Source: Bog-564 sp035509915 (GTDB taxonomy: Bacteria; Actinomycetota; Acidimicrobiia; Acidimicrobiales; UBA8190). Taken from it: 61,381 nucleotides of DNA. The notes under the pieces are model-generated. The model had not been told where the DNA came from, made no database searches, and saw only the letters and a program-made list of their open reading frames with translations. The stretch is taken from NCBI GenBank assembly GCA_035509915.1, contig DATKIB010000056.1, forward strand, positions 1-61,381, read 5' to 3'. Each line of letters begins with the position of its first letter. Within the stretch, counting starts at the first letter, position 1. This document shows, one piece after another, positions 41,801 to 50,576 of the stretch. The position numbers and the translations under genes are program-made.

Positions 41801-42317
41801 CCCGCCGCAGGTAGAGGTCGTCGACCACCTCTTCGACCAGGTCCGAGGTGTCCTCGAGGAGGGTGTCGCGCGCCGAGGCTCCGCCGTCCACCCCCATCGA
41901 TGAGAGGACAAGCTGGCAGAAGCCGTGGGTCGTGGTGATCGTGGCCTCGTCGAACGAAGCCAACGCCTCGGCCAGCCTGCGGCATCGCTCCCGCACTTCG
42001 GAGGTCGGCCCCTCAGCGAGGGTCCTCGCCACGGGGTCTTCGGGTGGCGGCTCCTCGTCGTCTTGGAGGTATCCCTCGAGCAATGTGTGCGCTGACACGA
42101 GGCGCTCTCTCACCCGGTCGCGCAACTCCCCGGTCGCCATCCGCGTGAAGGTCACCGCCAGGATCTCGGAGAGCGGGGTCCCGTCTGCGACGAAGCGGGC
42201 CACCAGCGCTGCGATGGTGAAGGTCTTCCCGGTCCCGGCCGAGGCCTCGAGCACGGTCACCCCCGCACCCGGCAGCACGCCGCACACGTCGAATTCGGAA
42301 GGCGAAGCTTCGTTCAT
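38835..42317 (-). CDS. recB: Exodeoxyribonuclease V beta subunit RecB
   Basis: This 1160-residue protein combines a 3'-5' helicase with the nuclease domain. The UvrD-type motifs are LEASAGTGKTFTIAALVARF, VVLVDEFQDTDPVQWDVV, VLIGDPKQAIYSFRGAD, VLTVHRAKGLEFPVVYCPYM and LLYVALTRAKHQAVIW. The C-terminal nuclease has GSIDLVLRR and FFVVDYKSNRLA (catalytic Asp-Tyr-Lys). An Ala/Ser/Pro-rich linker (~residues 800-880) separates the two parts. The start MNEASPSEF at 42315-42317 overlaps the recC stop (ATGA). It repairs double-strand breaks and degrades foreign linear DNA. Confidence 0.95.
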   Translation of the reverse strand: MNEASPSEFDVCGVLPGAGVTVLEASAGTGKTFTIAALVARFVADGTPLSEILAVTFTRMATGELRDRVRERLVSAHTLLEGYLQDDEEPPPEDPVARTLAEGPTSEVRERCRRLAEALASFDEATITTTHGFCQLVLSSMGVDGGASARDTLLEDTSDLVEEVVDDLYLRRALGYGQPEFQRSKALEAAREAIRNPDTPLEPPPGDSVPGRLRRFAEKARTEFGHRLQNANLLTYDDLLVRLRDALADPERGRAACDRLAGRFKVVLVDEFQDTDPVQWDVVSSAFGGGRTVLVLIGDPKQAIYSFRGADVYAYLEASECADRRYTLGDNYRSDQGLLRAFDALMDPVYLGHPEIPYRVVRSIPGHARPGLEGAPSPAALRARVLHTGEHHDLTLTKAKNLVEKQFALEWVASDLASDVAALLSSGTELVEWDEQGHERGRRPLTPAHVAVLVRTNRHAGIVHEALRSAGVPAVVASSASVLRAPAAKTWLGLLEALEQPASRGRAVAVALGPFVGMSAEQVATADETELEQLHLRLRRLGQVLRHRGVAALFRAACIEGGVPERLLAKEDGERQMTDLAHVAELLGAEASSSQLGLPRLRAWLARKIAEKPTEDEAEERTRRLDSDEKAVQVLTVHRAKGLEFPVVYCPYMWDGGSERHGQPVVFHDPSDGNQRKLDVGSEGSTYREHQSAHHLEERGEELRLLYVALTRAKHQAVIWWARTHECQQSPLGRLLFERDEDGQVAPDGSAGEPSDTDVASKLETLASNAPGHFVVEHASGSTDTKWSPGTSGSEVLRVASFGRAIDRSWRRTSYSAITATAHEETFGSEPEAPGTVDEPARSAPVASSASPAGTEGSDAVSAEPAAPSDGGEDPLAAVCPLGGMPAGAEVGTVLHRVLELVDFASPDLEADLSAALSAEVARHGVSLGPPEIVVAGLASAIRTSLGPSTGDAALADAARADRLDELDFEFPIGGGDSPAGPTVTTAALAEVLARHERPGDPLFGYGERLAGPMLEGSFRGYLTGSIDLVLRRGAGGGARFFVVDYKSNRLAPFDEELLAWHYRPEALDAEMRRFHYPLQALLYLVALHRYLRWRMSGYDPERNLGGALYLFLRGMLGPSTPRVDGRPCGVFAWTPPAALVTEVSDLLDEGSGGTEVRAS

Positions 42318-45300
42318 GGGGAGCTCTGCGTCTCGTGTTCGAGAATCGGGTCCCAGAGCCGATGCGCCAACACTTCGAGGCGAGAAGGCCCCTTGCGCCA
42401 ACCCGGCCCGGTCTCGCCTGCGGCAGGAGGGTTCTCGAGCAACGAGCCCAGTGACACCGGAGCGCCGAGGACCTCCACGTGACAGACATCCTGATCCTCG
42501 CCCGGCACCATCGACCCGAACTTGGTCTCCCACCTTCCGCGTGCGGCCCTTTGCGGGTCGCGCTGTTCCGCGGCCGCCTCGGCCCACGCCGCCGAGGTGT
42601 CGCAGTAGAGGGGAAGCGGCTCGCGCAGGCCGCGGTCGTAGAGGTCGACGAGGGTTCCGAGCAGCTCGCGCGCCTCGAGCGAGGCGGCTCGCGGATCGGG
42701 GTCGAGCGTGGCGACCTTTGCGACGCACACCGGGGCCCTGTCGGCGCGTCCGACGGTGACGGCGGAGATCGAGCGGTCCGTCAGCGAGGCTGAGAGCGCG
42801 AGGAACCTGGCCCACGCCTCCAACCGGTGTTTCGCCTTGAGCTTGGAGTAGCCGACTCGTACGACGATTCCGTCTCTCACGCCCGAGACGGCGCCTACGA
42901 GCAGGCGATCGTCGGGAAGCTCCACGTGCACCGGGAGAGACTCGGCCGGGGAGCGCATGTAGCCGAGATCCTCCACGACGCGGGCAAGCTGCTCCACCGC
43001 CGGCACGACCTTGTCCAGTGCTGCGTCGGCGAGGTGGCCCGGGGGGAGTGATCCGCGGGCGCGCTCTGCGTCGCGGGCAAGCTCCAGCGAGAGCCCGCCG
43101 AGGCGCGCCTCGAGCAAGCGGTCCCCCACGCCCCAGAGCTCGAGGGCGTCGAGATCGACAGGGATCTCGTCCCTGACAGGCTCGTCCTCCCCTCCCAGAT
43201 AGAGGCCCAGGCGCTCGCGAAGGAACGCCTTCACCGGGTGATGGAGGAACTTGACGAGCGCTTCGAGCTGCACCACGGCTCGGTCTGCCGGCGGAAGGGG
43301 CCCGCACAGCCACCTCGCGTCTGTCACCTTGGGACCGACCCGGGCCCTCGCCCCTGCGAGGCTCATGGGGTCGAACCCGAACGGGCCCGGTTCGCCGAGG
43401 CAGCCGTCCTCGAAGTTGCGCGGGTCGAAGGACTGGAGCGGGTGCTCCACGATCACGCGGTCGCGCGGACGCGCTCCGGGCTCGTCCAACCGCACCGTCG
43501 TGTCGACGACGTCGAGAAGCTCGGCGAGAGGCACCGACGGAGGACGAGGCTGGTTGGTGCGCAGGTCGTGGCCTTCGTAGGTGATTATCAGGTGCTCTCC
43601 GGCCGCCAGTAGAGCGTCGAGGAGCAGCTGGCGGTCCTCTGTCCTCGGGTCACGTTCGCCCACACGCGGGTCCTCGAGCAGGAGGTTGTCCCCGTCCTTC
43701 ACGAGGTCGCGGGGGAACACGCCGTCGTCGAGCCCGAGGAGGCCGATCACGCGGTGGGGCACCGAGCGCATGGGGACGAGGGTGCAGACGGTCAGGTCAC
43801 CTGTGCGGAAGTTGGCCCTGGTGGGCCTGCCCTTGAGGCGGTCCTCGAGCAGGTCGGTGATCTCGGCCAGGTCGAGCTCGGGGCCAGGGCCAGAGGCGCC
43901 GAGCTCCGTGGCGACGTCGTCCAGGAGGCGGCGGAGCTGGTCGTGCTGCCAGGACTCGTGGGGCGCCGAGACGGCGAGGCTCTCGGTCGCCTCGGCGATC
44001 GACTCCATCCAGCTCGCCACCGACCTGCGACCCGTGAGGCTGTCGAGCGCTGCCCGGAGGCGGTCGACCAGCTCGGCGAGGCGGCCGAGGAGATCCACCT
44101 GATTCTCCGCGATGTCGTCGAAGGGCAGCACTCCGCCGAAGAGACGCAGCCCCTCCTCGCTCATAGCGGCCCCCAGGAGCAGGCGGTCGAGACCCGATGC
44201 CCAGGTGTTCGCAGGCTCGTCCTCGAGATGCCAAGGGGAACGGCGTTCGGCGTCGAGGCCCCAGCGGACCCCGGAGTCCGCGATCCAGCGGGCGATGCGC
44301 GCGAGGTCCTCGTCGTCGAAGCGGAACCTGCGTCCCACCGCCTCGCTGGCGGCCAGGTCGAGCACGTCCGATGCCGTCGTCCTTCCCCCTGCCAGCGCGA
44401 GCAGCCGGGCTGCGACTGCGAGAAGCGGGTTCGTCTGCCTGATGGAGCGGTCGGCGAGGCGCACACGCAGACTCGGCGTGTCGTCGCTCGCATGCGCGGG
44501 GTCGAGTCCTTCGTCTCTGCTCGTCCCGAAGGCCGCCGCGACCAGTGGGGCGAAGGTCTCGATGTCCGGGCACATGATCACGACGTCGCGCGGCTCGAGG
44601 GTCTCGTCGTCGGCGAGCAGGTGGAGCACTGCGTCGCGCATCACCTCCACCTGGCGTGCCTTCCCGTGACAGGAGTGCACCCGCAGGCTGTCGTCGTCGT
44701 CGGCCAGGAACACCAGCTCGTCGTCGTGGGGCTGCGCGCCGGGAGCCCGGTCGGCGTGCACGTCGTCCTGGATGCGGCCGAGGAGCGTCGAGGGGCCCAC
44801 GGGCACAGACCGATGCTCGCTGCGGCCCACGCCTTGCGCTTCGAGCACGAGTTGCATCTCGCGCGCGTCACGCCCCCACGACCGCAAGAGCGGGTTGGCA
44901 GCGAGCGCGGATGTGGTGTCGTCTGCTCGCCTGAGGCGCGGCGACGGCGTCGGAAGGGCCCCTTCGACCTCGTCCCAGAGAGCGGGGGAGGGATGCAGCA
45001 AGAAGAGATGGACGTCGCGGCCCGCTGCCAGTGCCTTCAGGACCCGCAAATGGCTCGCGGGCAGGCGTGTGAGCCCGAACATCGAGATCCTCCGGGGTAG
45101 GTCGACCAGCTCCGGCTTCGCCTCGATCCGCAGCGCAGCCTCGCTGTAGCGTTCGGCCGGCCCTGGCACGCCGATCCTCGCCTGAAGCAGTCTCCACAAT
45201 TCCGCCTGCCACGCCTCGGTGTCGTCGCCCCCGACACCCCACCCGGCCGAGCCCGCTGCCCACCCTTCGAGAAGGTCGGGCCGGTTGACCGCGTAGCGGT

Positions 45301-45736
45301 CATAGAGGTCGGCGAGGTGCCGAGCGGTGGGGTAACGCCGCAGGGCATCCCCGCTGGGAGAGACCGCCTCGAGGTGGCGCCGGATCGGCGCCATGAAAGG
45401 CTCGCCGAGGTGCTCGTCGATCACCTCGACCAGCGGCCACACGGAGCGCTCGGGGGGCCACGGGTCGGCCTCGGGGTCGATCTCGCACGCCTGGGCGCTG
45501 GCGCGACCGATCAGCGTGCCCGGGAAGGGGAACTCCACGTTTGCGCACACCCCGTCGCCGCGGCCCGCTGCGGTCCCCAGGCGAGACGAGAGGCGCTGGG
45601 TGAGCCAGCGTTCCACCCCCCGGGTCGGCACGGAGACGACCTCGCGGGCCATGACCTCCTCATCGGGACGCGAAAGCAGGTCACCCAGCGCGTCTACGAG
45701 GAGGTCGGCCCGCTCCGATCTGTGCACGTGGAGCAA
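42314..45736 (-). CDS. recC: Exodeoxyribonuclease V gamma subunit RecC
   Basis: This 1140-residue subunit begins MLHVHRSERADLLVDALGDL, then REVVSVPTRGVERWLTQRLS, the usual RecC N-terminus. Other family stretches are ISMFGLTRLPASHLRVLKAL, EPRDVVIMCPDIETFAPLV, RSVPHRVIGLLGLDDGVFPR and HLIITYEGHDLRTNQPRPP. It has the split-helicase fold without active ATPase motifs and would scan for the Chi-like regulatory sequence. It heads the recCBD operon, facing the lipoprotein gene across 92 bases. Confidence 0.93.
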   Translation of the reverse strand: MLHVHRSERADLLVDALGDLLSRPDEEVMAREVVSVPTRGVERWLTQRLSSRLGTAAGRGDGVCANVEFPFPGTLIGRASAQACEIDPEADPWPPERSVWPLVEVIDEHLGEPFMAPIRRHLEAVSPSGDALRRYPTARHLADLYDRYAVNRPDLLEGWAAGSAGWGVGGDDTEAWQAELWRLLQARIGVPGPAERYSEAALRIEAKPELVDLPRRISMFGLTRLPASHLRVLKALAAGRDVHLFLLHPSPALWDEVEGALPTPSPRLRRADDTTSALAANPLLRSWGRDAREMQLVLEAQGVGRSEHRSVPVGPSTLLGRIQDDVHADRAPGAQPHDDELVFLADDDDSLRVHSCHGKARQVEVMRDAVLHLLADDETLEPRDVVIMCPDIETFAPLVAAAFGTSRDEGLDPAHASDDTPSLRVRLADRSIRQTNPLLAVAARLLALAGGRTTASDVLDLAASEAVGRRFRFDDEDLARIARWIADSGVRWGLDAERRSPWHLEDEPANTWASGLDRLLLGAAMSEEGLRLFGGVLPFDDIAENQVDLLGRLAELVDRLRAALDSLTGRRSVASWMESIAEATESLAVSAPHESWQHDQLRRLLDDVATELGASGPGPELDLAEITDLLEDRLKGRPTRANFRTGDLTVCTLVPMRSVPHRVIGLLGLDDGVFPRDLVKDGDNLLLEDPRVGERDPRTEDRQLLLDALLAAGEHLIITYEGHDLRTNQPRPPSVPLAELLDVVDTTVRLDEPGARPRDRVIVEHPLQSFDPRNFEDGCLGEPGPFGFDPMSLAGARARVGPKVTDARWLCGPLPPADRAVVQLEALVKFLHHPVKAFLRERLGLYLGGEDEPVRDEIPVDLDALELWGVGDRLLEARLGGLSLELARDAERARGSLPPGHLADAALDKVVPAVEQLARVVEDLGYMRSPAESLPVHVELPDDRLLVGAVSGVRDGIVVRVGYSKLKAKHRLEAWARFLALSASLTDRSISAVTVGRADRAPVCVAKVATLDPDPRAASLEARELLGTLVDLYDRGLREPLPLYCDTSAAWAEAAAEQRDPQRAARGRWETKFGSMVPGEDQDVCHVEVLGAPVSLGSLLENPPAAGETGPGWRKGPSRLEVLAHRLWDPILEHETQSSP

Positions 45737-45828
45737 TGTTCAGGTCCTCCGGCTCGAAGGCTACAGGCGGGCTGTAACGGCGGCCCGGCGACACACCCCG
45801 GGCGTACCTTGGCGCTCGGGTGAGGTAA

Positions 45829-46590
45829 ATGGACACAGAAGGAAGTCGCGGCGTCGGCCTCGCGCTGGCGTCGGTCGTGGTGATGGTGCTCCTGGTCGGA
45901 GGCTGTACTACGCAGGCGACCAGGTCGGGTGGCGCGCCGCCGACTTCGGCGCCCGTCGCCGGCACTTCCACTACGAGCACTCCGGGCGAGCCGGCGGAAT
46001 CGTCCACGACCACGAGCACAGCAGCCCCGACCACGACCACGAGTGCCGCGGGAGGGCCGGTGGTGGCCGACGGTCACGGGTGGACGGGCGCCGGCCTCGA
46101 AGGGACGATGCCGCCGCCGGGCAGCTGCACCTACCGGATGGCGGCCGACGGGTACCAACTGCCCGATCCGTCGTGCACCCCCGGCTCGATCGACCCGACG
46201 GTCACCCAGGCGAACCTCTCACAGACCATCTGCAGGTCCGGTGGGTACACCGATTCAGTGCGCCCGCCGGAGTCCCTCACCGAGCCGGCCAAGTACTCGC
46301 TCATGGACGCCTACGGCTCGAACGAGTCCGCGAGCCACTACGAGCTCGACCACCTCGTGCCGCTGGAGGTCGGCGGCGCGAGCTCGATCGCGAACCTCTG
46401 GCCCGAGCTCGACGTCGGCTCGCCGGCCCAGTTCGACCCGAGCGACCCCTACGGGCAGAACGCGAAGGACGGCGTGGAGAACGCACTCCACGACGCGGTG
46501 TGCGACGGGAAGGTCTCGCTCTCAGCCGCCCAGGATGCGATCGTCACGGACTGGACCACGGCGCTCACCCGTCTGGGTATCAGCCAATGA
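45829..46590 (+). CDS. Secreted lipoprotein with HNH-endonuclease-like motif
   Basis: This 253-residue protein starts with a lipoprotein signal (VVVMVLLVGGC, lipobox Cys near 25). A Thr/Ser/Pro-rich linker follows (STTTSTAAPTTTTS). The C-terminal domain contains YELDHLVPLEVGGASSIANL with WPE, an HNH-type His-Asp-His...Asn pattern, then QNAKDGVENALHDAVCDGK. It is tethered outside the cell. Related actinobacterial proteins are of unknown role; a nuclease function is possible but not shown. Confidence 0.75.
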   Translation: MDTEGSRGVGLALASVVVMVLLVGGCTTQATRSGGAPPTSAPVAGTSTTSTPGEPAESSTTTSTAAPTTTTSAAGGPVVADGHGWTGAGLEGTMPPPGSCTYRMAADGYQLPDPSCTPGSIDPTVTQANLSQTICRSGGYTDSVRPPESLTEPAKYSLMDAYGSNESASHYELDHLVPLEVGGASSIANLWPELDVGSPAQFDPSDPYGQNAKDGVENALHDAVCDGKVSLSAAQDAIVTDWTTALTRLGISQ

Positions 46591-46619
46591 CCCACGTCGA
46601 TGGGGACGAGCTGGTCCCC

Positions 46620-46916
46620 CTAACCGCCGGCCATGGCGCCGATGATGCAGAACGGCTCCGCTCCGCTCAGCACCGCATCCGGCAGAGGCGTCTCGGGAGG
46701 CTCCAACGAGATGTCCTCCTCGCACGCGAAGAACCTCACGAACGCCCGGCGCTTGTGCGTGTCGTGGTCGCGGATCGCCCCGCGAAGGACCGGATATTCC
46801 TCCTCGAGGGAGTCGAGCAGTCCCGCTGTGGTGGCAGGGCCGTCCAGCTCGAGCTTCACCTCGCCCGAGATCCGGGCGAGTGTGCGCAGATGGGCGGGCA
46901 GCACGACGCGTATCAC
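46620..46916 (-). CDS. MoaD/ThiS-like ubiquitin-fold protein with C-terminal Gly-Gly
   Basis: This 98-residue beta-grasp protein begins MIRVVLPAHLRTLARISGEV, contains AGLLDSLEEEYPVLRGAIRD and ends IIGAMAGG. The free Gly-Gly C-terminus is that of sulfur carriers activated by MoeB/ThiF-type enzymes. No E1 or molybdopterin genes are adjacent. Its ATG overlaps the stop of the BNR-propeller gene (ATGA), so the two are co-translated. Confidence 0.85.
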   Translation of the reverse strand: MIRVVLPAHLRTLARISGEVKLELDGPATTAGLLDSLEEEYPVLRGAIRDHDTHKRRAFVRFFACEEDISLEPPETPLPDAVLSGAEPFCIIGAMAGG

Positions 46917-48028
46917 GGGATCGTCTGGGCCTCCACCGACAGCACCCGGGGCAGGTCACGCACCACAGGCGCCCAGCTGTCCCCCTCGTCGGCGGACGCG
47001 TACACCTGGCCGCCGGTCGTGCCGAAGTACACGCCGCACGGATCGAGCGAGTCCACCGACATCGCCTCGCGCAGCACGTTGACATAACAATTGTCCTGGG
47101 GGAGGCCCTTGGTCAGCGGTTCCCACTCGTTGCCTCCGCTGCGGCTCCGGTAGACGCGCAGCCGGCCCTCGGGCGGGAAGTGCTCGGAGTCGCTCTTGAT
47201 CGGCACCACGTAGACGGTGTCGGGGTCCTGCGCGTGCACGTCGATGGCGAAGCCGAAGTCGGTGGGGAGGTCCCCGCTCACCTCGCGCCACGAGAGCCCG
47301 CAGTCGTCGCTGCGCATGACGTCCCAGTGCTTCTGCATGTAGAGCACGTCCGGGCGAGAGGAGTGAATCGCGATGCGGTGCACGCAGTGCCCCACCTCTG
47401 CCTCGGGGTTCGGGATCTGCTCGGAGCGAAGGCCCTTGTTGGCCGGCCGCCAGGTGGCACCGGCGTCGTCGCTGCGAAACACCCCCGCCGCCGAGATGGC
47501 GACGAGCATCACGTCCGGATTCGTCGGGTGCAGGACGATCGTGTGGAGGCACATCCCCCCGGCCCCCGGCTGCCATTGAGGGCCCGAGTCCTGCTTGCGC
47601 AGTCCCGCCAGCTCCTGCCAGCTGCCGCCACCGTCGGACGATTTGAACAGCGCCGCGTCCTCGACTCCCGCGTACAGGGTGTCCGGGTCGCCCGGCGAGG
47701 GCTCGAAGTGCCAGACGCGGGCGAACTCCCAGGGATGCGGCGTCCCGTCGTACCACTGGTGGGTGGAGGTGCCTCCCTCGTAGGAGAACTCGTTGCCCAC
47801 GGGGTTCCAGGTCTTGCCACCGTCCTCGGAGCGCTGGACGACCTGGCCGAACCAGCCGGTGGACTGCGAGGCCCAGATCCGGTCCGGGTCGGCCGGCGAG
47901 CCCTTCACGTGGTACATCTCCCAGCCCCCGAAGTAGGGGCCGTTCACGTCCCACTCTTCACGGCGGCCGTCCGAGGTGAGGATGAAGGCGCCCTTGGTGG
48001 TGCCGACCAGCAGGCGAATTCGGCTCAT
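46913..48028 (-). CDS. Cytoplasmic BNR-repeat (sialidase-like) beta-propeller
   Basis: This 371-residue protein has several Asp-box (BNR) repeats: SEDGGKTWNPVG, SDGGGSWQELAG, SDDAGATWRPAN, SDDCGLSWREVSG and SADEGDSWAPVV. There is no signal peptide (MSRIRLLVGTTKGAFILT). The sialidase catalytic residues are not evident, so it is a propeller of unknown function. It is coupled to a MoaD-like protein, which suggests a sulfur-transfer or cofactor connection rather than sugar cleavage. Confidence 0.82.
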   Translation of the reverse strand: MSRIRLLVGTTKGAFILTSDGRREEWDVNGPYFGGWEMYHVKGSPADPDRIWASQSTGWFGQVVQRSEDGGKTWNPVGNEFSYEGGTSTHQWYDGTPHPWEFARVWHFEPSPGDPDTLYAGVEDAALFKSSDGGGSWQELAGLRKQDSGPQWQPGAGGMCLHTIVLHPTNPDVMLVAISAAGVFRSDDAGATWRPANKGLRSEQIPNPEAEVGHCVHRIAIHSSRPDVLYMQKHWDVMRSDDCGLSWREVSGDLPTDFGFAIDVHAQDPDTVYVVPIKSDSEHFPPEGRLRVYRSRSGGNEWEPLTKGLPQDNCYVNVLREAMSVDSLDPCGVYFGTTGGQVYASADEGDSWAPVVRDLPRVLSVEAQTIP

Positions 48029-48151
48029 GTCTCTTCCTCCTCGTGATCGGGCAGGCGTACCGGCCCAGGGTAGCGACTAACATTTCCCCACGCGCTGGGC
48101 GGAGCGCATTCCCCCTGACGTGTCACGGCCGATCCGAGGCGGAGGTGTGGC

Positions 48152-50572
48152 GTGACCACCAAGCACTTTGTGAGAGCGGCTGCGCTCGCGTCGCTCTTCG
48201 CGCTCGTGCTCCCCGCAGGCGTGGCGAGCGCGGGCACAGCCCCGGCGCCGGCCCGCTCTCAGGTCGTCTTCCCCCAGTGCTCGGAGCAGGCGGCTACAGG
48301 GCCCACCAACACAGACGTCAACGCCCAGGCCGGCGACGGCCGCATCACGGTGGGGCTCAACACCTCCGGCAACATCACCGTCTTCCGCTACCCCACCCCG
48401 GGCTACTACGACCAGGTCAAGTACTTCACCACCGGCGCCGACTCCAACGGCGTACCCGGAGGAGAGCTGCCCAACGAGGGAAGCTTCGCAGGGCTCCTGT
48501 ACACCACCGAGGCGAATTCCACTCAGGTCACTCACCTGCAATGGCTCAAGAGCCCAGACCTGTCCGATAGCAAGCAGTGGGTGACCTCCCAGAGCTACGC
48601 CACCGACCAAGTCGGCGCGAGGAGCTTCGACACGCCGATCGTCACCACCACCTACAGCTCGCCGGCGCTCGGGCTCAGCGTCACCGACACCGACCTCGCC
48701 ACCGAGGCCCCTCTGTCGAACCCTTCGGCGCCGGCTGCCTACGTGCGCGACTACGTGGTACGGCGCGCGGCGGGGTCGCCGGTGGTCTCGGCTTCGCTCG
48801 TCTACTACGAGCACTTCGCCGCCTTCGGGTCGCGCTTCCGCTACTTCCCCGTCGAGGACTCGTGCTTCCAGCAGTTCGACGACACCCAGACCGCGGCCTA
48901 CGAAGCCTCGCAGCGCGCCATCGTCCAGGGCTGGCAGGGAGTGGACCAGGCGAACGGCAAGCCGAGCTCGGTGGCCTTCGCCTTCGGCTTCGCCGGCGCC
49001 AACCCGAGCTCCTTCGAAGTCGGAGAGGACGGCAGCGACCCCCTCGCACCGCCCGCCGGCCCGGCAGACGGGTACAACGAGCTCGAGTCCTCCCCGCACA
49101 CCCTCGGCGACTCCTCCCCGCACACCCTCGGCGACTCCTCCTCGGCGACCGGCCAGCCGACGGGCGCGCTCGTGACGCCGGTCGACTTCTCTCAGCCTGC
49201 GCCGGAGGTCCGGGTCGTGATCGGCGCCGGCAGCGACCCCGCTCAGGCGCTGTCCGCCCTCGACGGTGAGAGGAAGTCGAGCTTCGGCGCCGAGACGGCG
49301 GCGGTCGACTCCTACTGGTCCAGATGGCTCGGGCCCGCGCCCATGCCCGACGTGCCCGCAACTTTCCCCGGAGCGGCGCGCATCGTCGATGTCGCGCAGC
49401 GCTCCCTGATCACGATTCGCCTCGCGGTAGACCCGAACTCGGGGGCGATCATCGCGTCCGCCGATACGCAGGGTCCCTACGGGGAGGACTGGGTGCGAGA
49501 CGGCTCGTTTATCGACGAGGCCCTCGACCAGGCGGGCTACACCTCCATGGCCACCAAGCACGAGCTGTTCGAGGCCTCCGCGCAGACCACGGCCACCAAC
49601 CCCGACGTGCTGCGTCCCCCCGGCAACTGGCCGATGAACGTCTACGCCGACGGCATCCCCGGTGGGCCCATCCCCTACGAGATCGACGAGACCGGCTTCG
49701 GGGCCTGGACCCTGTGGGACCACTACGGGTACCTGCGCGCCAAGTCGCCCGCACAGGCGACCGCGTACCTGCGCGAGGTGTTCCCCGCCATCTCGCGCGC
49801 GGCGGACTGGCTGGCGGCGTGCCACGACCCGGTGGACAACTTGGAGTGCAACGCCAACGAGGACGACAACTTGACGCCCACCCAGACCGTCCACGGGGCC
49901 GGTCCCGACCTGCTCGGCCTGCGCTCGGCGGTCTCCGCGGCGAAGGCGCTCGGGATGTCGGCCACCGACCCCGAGGTCGCGCTGTGGCAGAAGGTCGGGG
50001 GCGAGCTGCAGTCGGGGATCGACGCTCTGTGGAGCCCGGGCGCCGGGCCCGGCAAGGCGGGGGAGTTCGGCGAGAGCTCCAATGTGGAGACCGGGGGGAC
50101 GGCGCCGTCGCTCCCCAACGAGACAGCGCTGTTCTCCGACGGCGGCTGGTTGCTGTGGCCGGTGGCGGTCGACCCGCTCACTTCGGGCGATCCCGAGCTC
50201 GCGCACATGAGGGCTGAGGCCTCGGATGTGCTGTCGGCCGCAGTGGACTCGCTCGAGCACCAGTCGACCGGCGGCTACGAGGCGAAGGGGCTGCTCGGGG
50301 TTTGCAAGGCGCTGCCGGATCTTTCGCTGGGCGCATCGGAGCGCAACTCGGACCTCGCGGCGCTCCAGGGTTCGGTGGCGATGCTGGCGGGCGACTCGAC
50401 GGTGCCCGGGACCCGGGGATTCGCCACCAACACCGGGCTGTTCGCCGAGTCCTGGCAGGTCTACGACGCCGGCACCGCGCAATCTCACGTCGTGCCGCTG
50501 AACGACATACCGCACGTGTGGGAGCACGCGCTGTACTACATGACCGCCCTCTGCGCGTTCGGTTCTACCTGA
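48152..50572 (+). CDS. Secreted GH15-like (glucoamylase-fold) glycoside hydrolase
   Basis: This 806-residue protein has a Sec signal (AALASLFALVLPAGVASAG). The N-terminal beta-sandwich (~40-330) precedes an (alpha/alpha)6 barrel with QGPYGEDWVRDGSFIDEAL, IPYEIDETGFGAWTLWDHYG, CNANEDDNL and a C-terminal NDIPHVWEHALYYMTAL. The layout matches GH15 glucoamylase/trehalase-like proteins; catalytic Glu candidates are in EIDETGFG and VWEHAL. The substrate is probably an alpha-glucan. GTG start. Residues encoded at 49088-49135 form an exact tandem repeat (SSPHTLGD twice) in a loop between the domains. Confidence 0.8.
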   Translation: MTTKHFVRAAALASLFALVLPAGVASAGTAPAPARSQVVFPQCSEQAATGPTNTDVNAQAGDGRITVGLNTSGNITVFRYPTPGYYDQVKYFTTGADSNGVPGGELPNEGSFAGLLYTTEANSTQVTHLQWLKSPDLSDSKQWVTSQSYATDQVGARSFDTPIVTTTYSSPALGLSVTDTDLATEAPLSNPSAPAAYVRDYVVRRAAGSPVVSASLVYYEHFAAFGSRFRYFPVEDSCFQQFDDTQTAAYEASQRAIVQGWQGVDQANGKPSSVAFAFGFAGANPSSFEVGEDGSDPLAPPAGPADGYNELESSPHTLGDSSPHTLGDSSSATGQPTGALVTPVDFSQPAPEVRVVIGAGSDPAQALSALDGERKSSFGAETAAVDSYWSRWLGPAPMPDVPATFPGAARIVDVAQRSLITIRLAVDPNSGAIIASADTQGPYGEDWVRDGSFIDEALDQAGYTSMATKHELFEASAQTTATNPDVLRPPGNWPMNVYADGIPGGPIPYEIDETGFGAWTLWDHYGYLRAKSPAQATAYLREVFPAISRAADWLAACHDPVDNLECNANEDDNLTPTQTVHGAGPDLLGLRSAVSAAKALGMSATDPEVALWQKVGGELQSGIDALWSPGAGPGKAGEFGESSNVETGGTAPSLPNETALFSDGGWLLWPVAVDPLTSGDPELAHMRAEASDVLSAAVDSLEHQSTGGYEAKGLLGVCKALPDLSLGASERNSDLAALQGSVAMLAGDSTVPGTRGFATNTGLFAESWQVYDAGTAQSHVVPLNDIPHVWEHALYYMTALCAFGST
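49088..49135 (+). repeat. 24-bp exact tandem duplication inside the GH15-like gene
   Basis: Two identical in-frame 24-base units encode SSPHTLGD twice. The next unit begins SS and then diverges. The copy number may vary among strains without breaking the frame. Confidence 0.85.
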
Positions 50573-50576
50573 CCCT

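Noticed and set aside
43754..45100. Long plus-strand open frame over recC
   Set aside because: Antisense to recC and without recognisable motifs; the codon positions follow recC.
48077..50527. 816-codon minus-strand open frame over the GH15-like gene
   Set aside because: Antisense shadow; no domain or signal, while the plus-strand protein has a signal peptide and conserved barrel motifs.
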